From Climacteris rufus (taxonomy: Eukaryota; Chordata; Aves; Passeriformes; Climacteridae): DNA of 64,000 nt. The stretch spans positions 719,069 to 783,068 of the forward strand of contig VZRZ01007703.1 of NCBI GenBank assembly GCA_013398175.1. Reading direction: 5' to 3'. The notes below the pieces were generated by a model. It did not search any database. It was given only the letters and a program-made list of their open reading frames with translations, and was not told the DNA's origin. Position numbers and translations under genes: made by a program. Positions 61,871-64,000 of the stretch are shown in pieces (position 1 is the first letter of the stretch; each line of letters begins with the position of its first letter).

Positions 61871-63960
61871 CCATGTTTACCTTCTGTTAAGCACAGCTAA
61901 GGATCACGTGGACTGCTAAGAAATTTTTGGCTGCTTGAGGTGTTGCAAGGCAATCAAAGTATATTCTATGCAACCTTACCTGGAAGTATTGAGAGTCAGT
62001 CTTCACTTTTCAGCAATCTCCAAGGAGACTTGGAGAAGGCACAAACGTAGTGATCTGAGCAGGTAGAAAACAGTCTGGCACAATTTGGACTTCAGAGAAT
62101 CTTTGAAGTTTTTAGGAAAAAACCAACAATAATAGGTTTTACTGAACAGTTATTTACCTACTTTTAAAAGGCATGCTCAATCAGCTGTCTACAAAATCTG
62201 TCTGGCCACCCAAATGTGGTGGCTTGAAGGGCTCAAAGACAGATCTGAAACCATTGCCTAAGCAGAAGGAACACACAGTGATGTCAATGAAAGCTGGAGG
62301 TTAACATTGCATTGCACCCACTTTTGAAGCTTCTCTAAAAGCTGTGTGAGGTAGTGTGAGGAATAAAACTGAACTGACACCTGAACACAAGCAAAGGAAA
62401 TTCAGCTGGAGTGATGATGCCTCACGTTACCACAAAATCTATCAGTGAGAGACAGATTTTTCTTATTCTGCAGATTGTAAGATTTTGCGACAGATGCTGC
62501 TAAAAATCTCTCAGCTTCCAGATCTTAATACCTGCAGTGTAAGGCATATTTCTTTGGAAATCTGAAAAAGAGGGAAATTTGTGAAAATGACTTTCTGCAA
62601 TCAATGACTGTTAAGGTAAGACTAGGCCTGTTTATGTTTTTAGTGTTCCCATGAAATCTCACTGAAGGGAGAAAGGAAAAAATACCTCAGGGTTTAGTTA
62701 CAAAATTATGGCCAGCTCTGATTCAATCCTTTCCTTTCATTTTTTGGCCTGGATACATTAGCACAAGTGTTATGATATGAACAGAAATGCTACAGTTCTT
62801 GTACGTGGCACTTTTCAATAGGCTGTTTTTTATTTTAACAAACAAACAAAATGCCAAACCAAAGAATTTTTCATTTAACTGAGGAGTCAAAATATCCTTA
62901 ATAGTCTACATAGAAAATAAAAAAGAAATTTAGCTCTGTGAAACTGATAGTACTGACTTTTGCTCCATCACTTTCAGGAATGCCATGCTCAGAAATGAAA
63001 TGCTGCCTCTCCCAGCCACAGCTCGGGGAAGGGCACAGATGTGCTCCACTTGCCCTGTGATGGCAACAACAGGGAGCTGCTGCTGAGGGGAGCAGGAAGG
63101 GCTGGGCTTCTCACCTGGGCTACTCCTTTCAGTATTTCTGTGCAACCTTTAAAATCACACTGGGGTACTGCAGCTTTATGCAGTCTTTATTGACATTGTA
63201 TCATCCACACAGAAAAAAATTCAGTTCCTGACTCACGCCAGCCCCCTGTCAGTATTTTTGGCCTCAGGTGAATTTATTTCAGTGACAAAAATGGCTTAGT
63301 CAACTGTTTCCTCCTGTTCCTTCAAACCATTGCCAAAGCCTGACTGCTCATCCTTCTTCCCATGACTGCTTTAGCAGAGCCCATTCAATCACCTATTTGG
63401 CCACTCAGTAAACAAGGTCAGGGAACTGAGCAGCGTTAAAAAACAAAACACCCAATACTTGCTGGCTTATTTTTTACCCAGATCAATTTCCCAGTTAGTT
63501 CACAGTGCAGCACACAATACAAGAATGTCTGTGCTGGATCAGAGCACAGGTCCATTTGGTTTGGTGTCTTGGCCCCAGCAGCTGAGCAGACACAGCAGAT
63601 GTTATCCAAGGAAGGATGTTAGGGCAGGGCAACCATCCAGGAATGCTCTCCCAGCCTCCTGTGACTTGTGACTCAAGGATGTCTTGAGTGAAAGTTAATG
63701 TTTTTATGTTTCATATTCATTGATGGATTTTTCTTTCATTTATGTTCCTGATTGTTTTGGATTTTTTTTTATTTAAAGGAAATGTTTGCAATCCTACCAT
63801 GCTGTGGAACATAGTAGAACTGTGCTCTATGCAGTCAATGAAGTGCTTCTTCTTGTTTGCCCTGGAAGTAGTACACAGTAGTTTAATTTTGTATCCTTTG
63901 ATTTTTATACTAGAAAATACACCTTATTCACCTTCTTTGTTCCACCACCTGTTTTATAGA
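61871..63960. other. Unannotated stretch
   Basis: No gene or known repeat was recognised. A short GC-richer patch near 62990-63120 gives a 71-codon minus-strand frame without a domain. Confidence 0.5.
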
Positions 63961-63961
63961 N
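63961..63961. other. Single undetermined base (assembly junction)
   Basis: A lone N followed by sequence that nearly repeats text found 69 bp earlier (63894 onward), as at the other single-N site (53351). It is likely a join of contig ends. Confidence 0.9.
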
Positions 63962-63964
63962 GTC

Positions 63965-63993
63965 CTTTGATTTTTCTACTAGAAAAATCAAAG
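63965..63993. repeat. Perfect 14-bp inverted repeat, 1-nt loop
   Basis: CTTTGATTTTTCTA at 63965-63978 is followed by C and its exact reverse complement at 63980-63993. The left arm nearly duplicates 63896-63909 upstream of the N. A fold-back read artefact at the contig end is a likely explanation; a genuine hairpin is possible. Confidence 0.9.
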
Positions 63994-64000
63994 AACAATA

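Overview
The window looks like AT-rich nuclear DNA from a bird. The main evidence is a series of CR1 (chicken repeat 1) LINE fragments. They are almost all 5'-truncated, lie in both orientations, and carry the usual CR1 3' end rich in ATTCTATG/ATTCTGTG. Two much older CR1-clade remnants and a few tRNA-related (MIR-like) SINE remnants, of kinds shared across reptiles and birds, fit the same assignment. I cannot resolve the order or species. No exon of a known host gene was recognised on either strand, and no structural RNA gene, CRISPR array, operon or bacterial/phage gene was seen. Most open frames are under 110 codons and look like chance frames or low-complexity translations. The only protein homology I can support is the C-terminal part of the CR1 reverse-transcriptase ORF in two CR1 copies.

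Layout. 1-3.6 kb: no recognisable feature. 3.6-6.1 kb: two minus-strand CR1 copies; the first (about 0.93 kb) keeps the RT catalytic motif but has a premature stop. 6.90-7.00 kb: a 100-bp polypurine tract. 10.2-11.3 kb: a CR1 tail and a very old CR1 relative, both minus strand. 11.3-25.8 kb: single-copy-looking DNA with a 27-bp poly-T run. 25.85-26.6 kb: a GC-richer patch. 26.8-30.5 kb: a repeat cluster with poly-T, a CA microsatellite, three CR1 pieces and a probable solo LTR with CCAAT, TATA and AATAAA signals. 30.5-49.9 kb: long unannotated stretch with one tRNA-like and one MIR-like remnant. 49.9-55.1 kb: old CR1 remnant, a 28-base assembly gap, a 22-bp A-rich minisatellite, a 98-bp exact duplication around a single N, and a diverged CR1. 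55.1-64.0 kb: a degraded CR1-like piece, a MIR-like remnant, and a second single-N junction with a near-perfect hairpin.

How it works together: there is no gene system to reconstruct. The window reads as a gene desert or a very long intron whose history is layered retroposon insertion: old amniote CR1/SINE remnants, then younger avian CR1 copies and one LTR. Three short stretches bounded by plausible splice signals are reported as weak exon candidates, in case the window lies inside a gene or lncRNA locus. I found no convincing evidence of an undescribed biological system.
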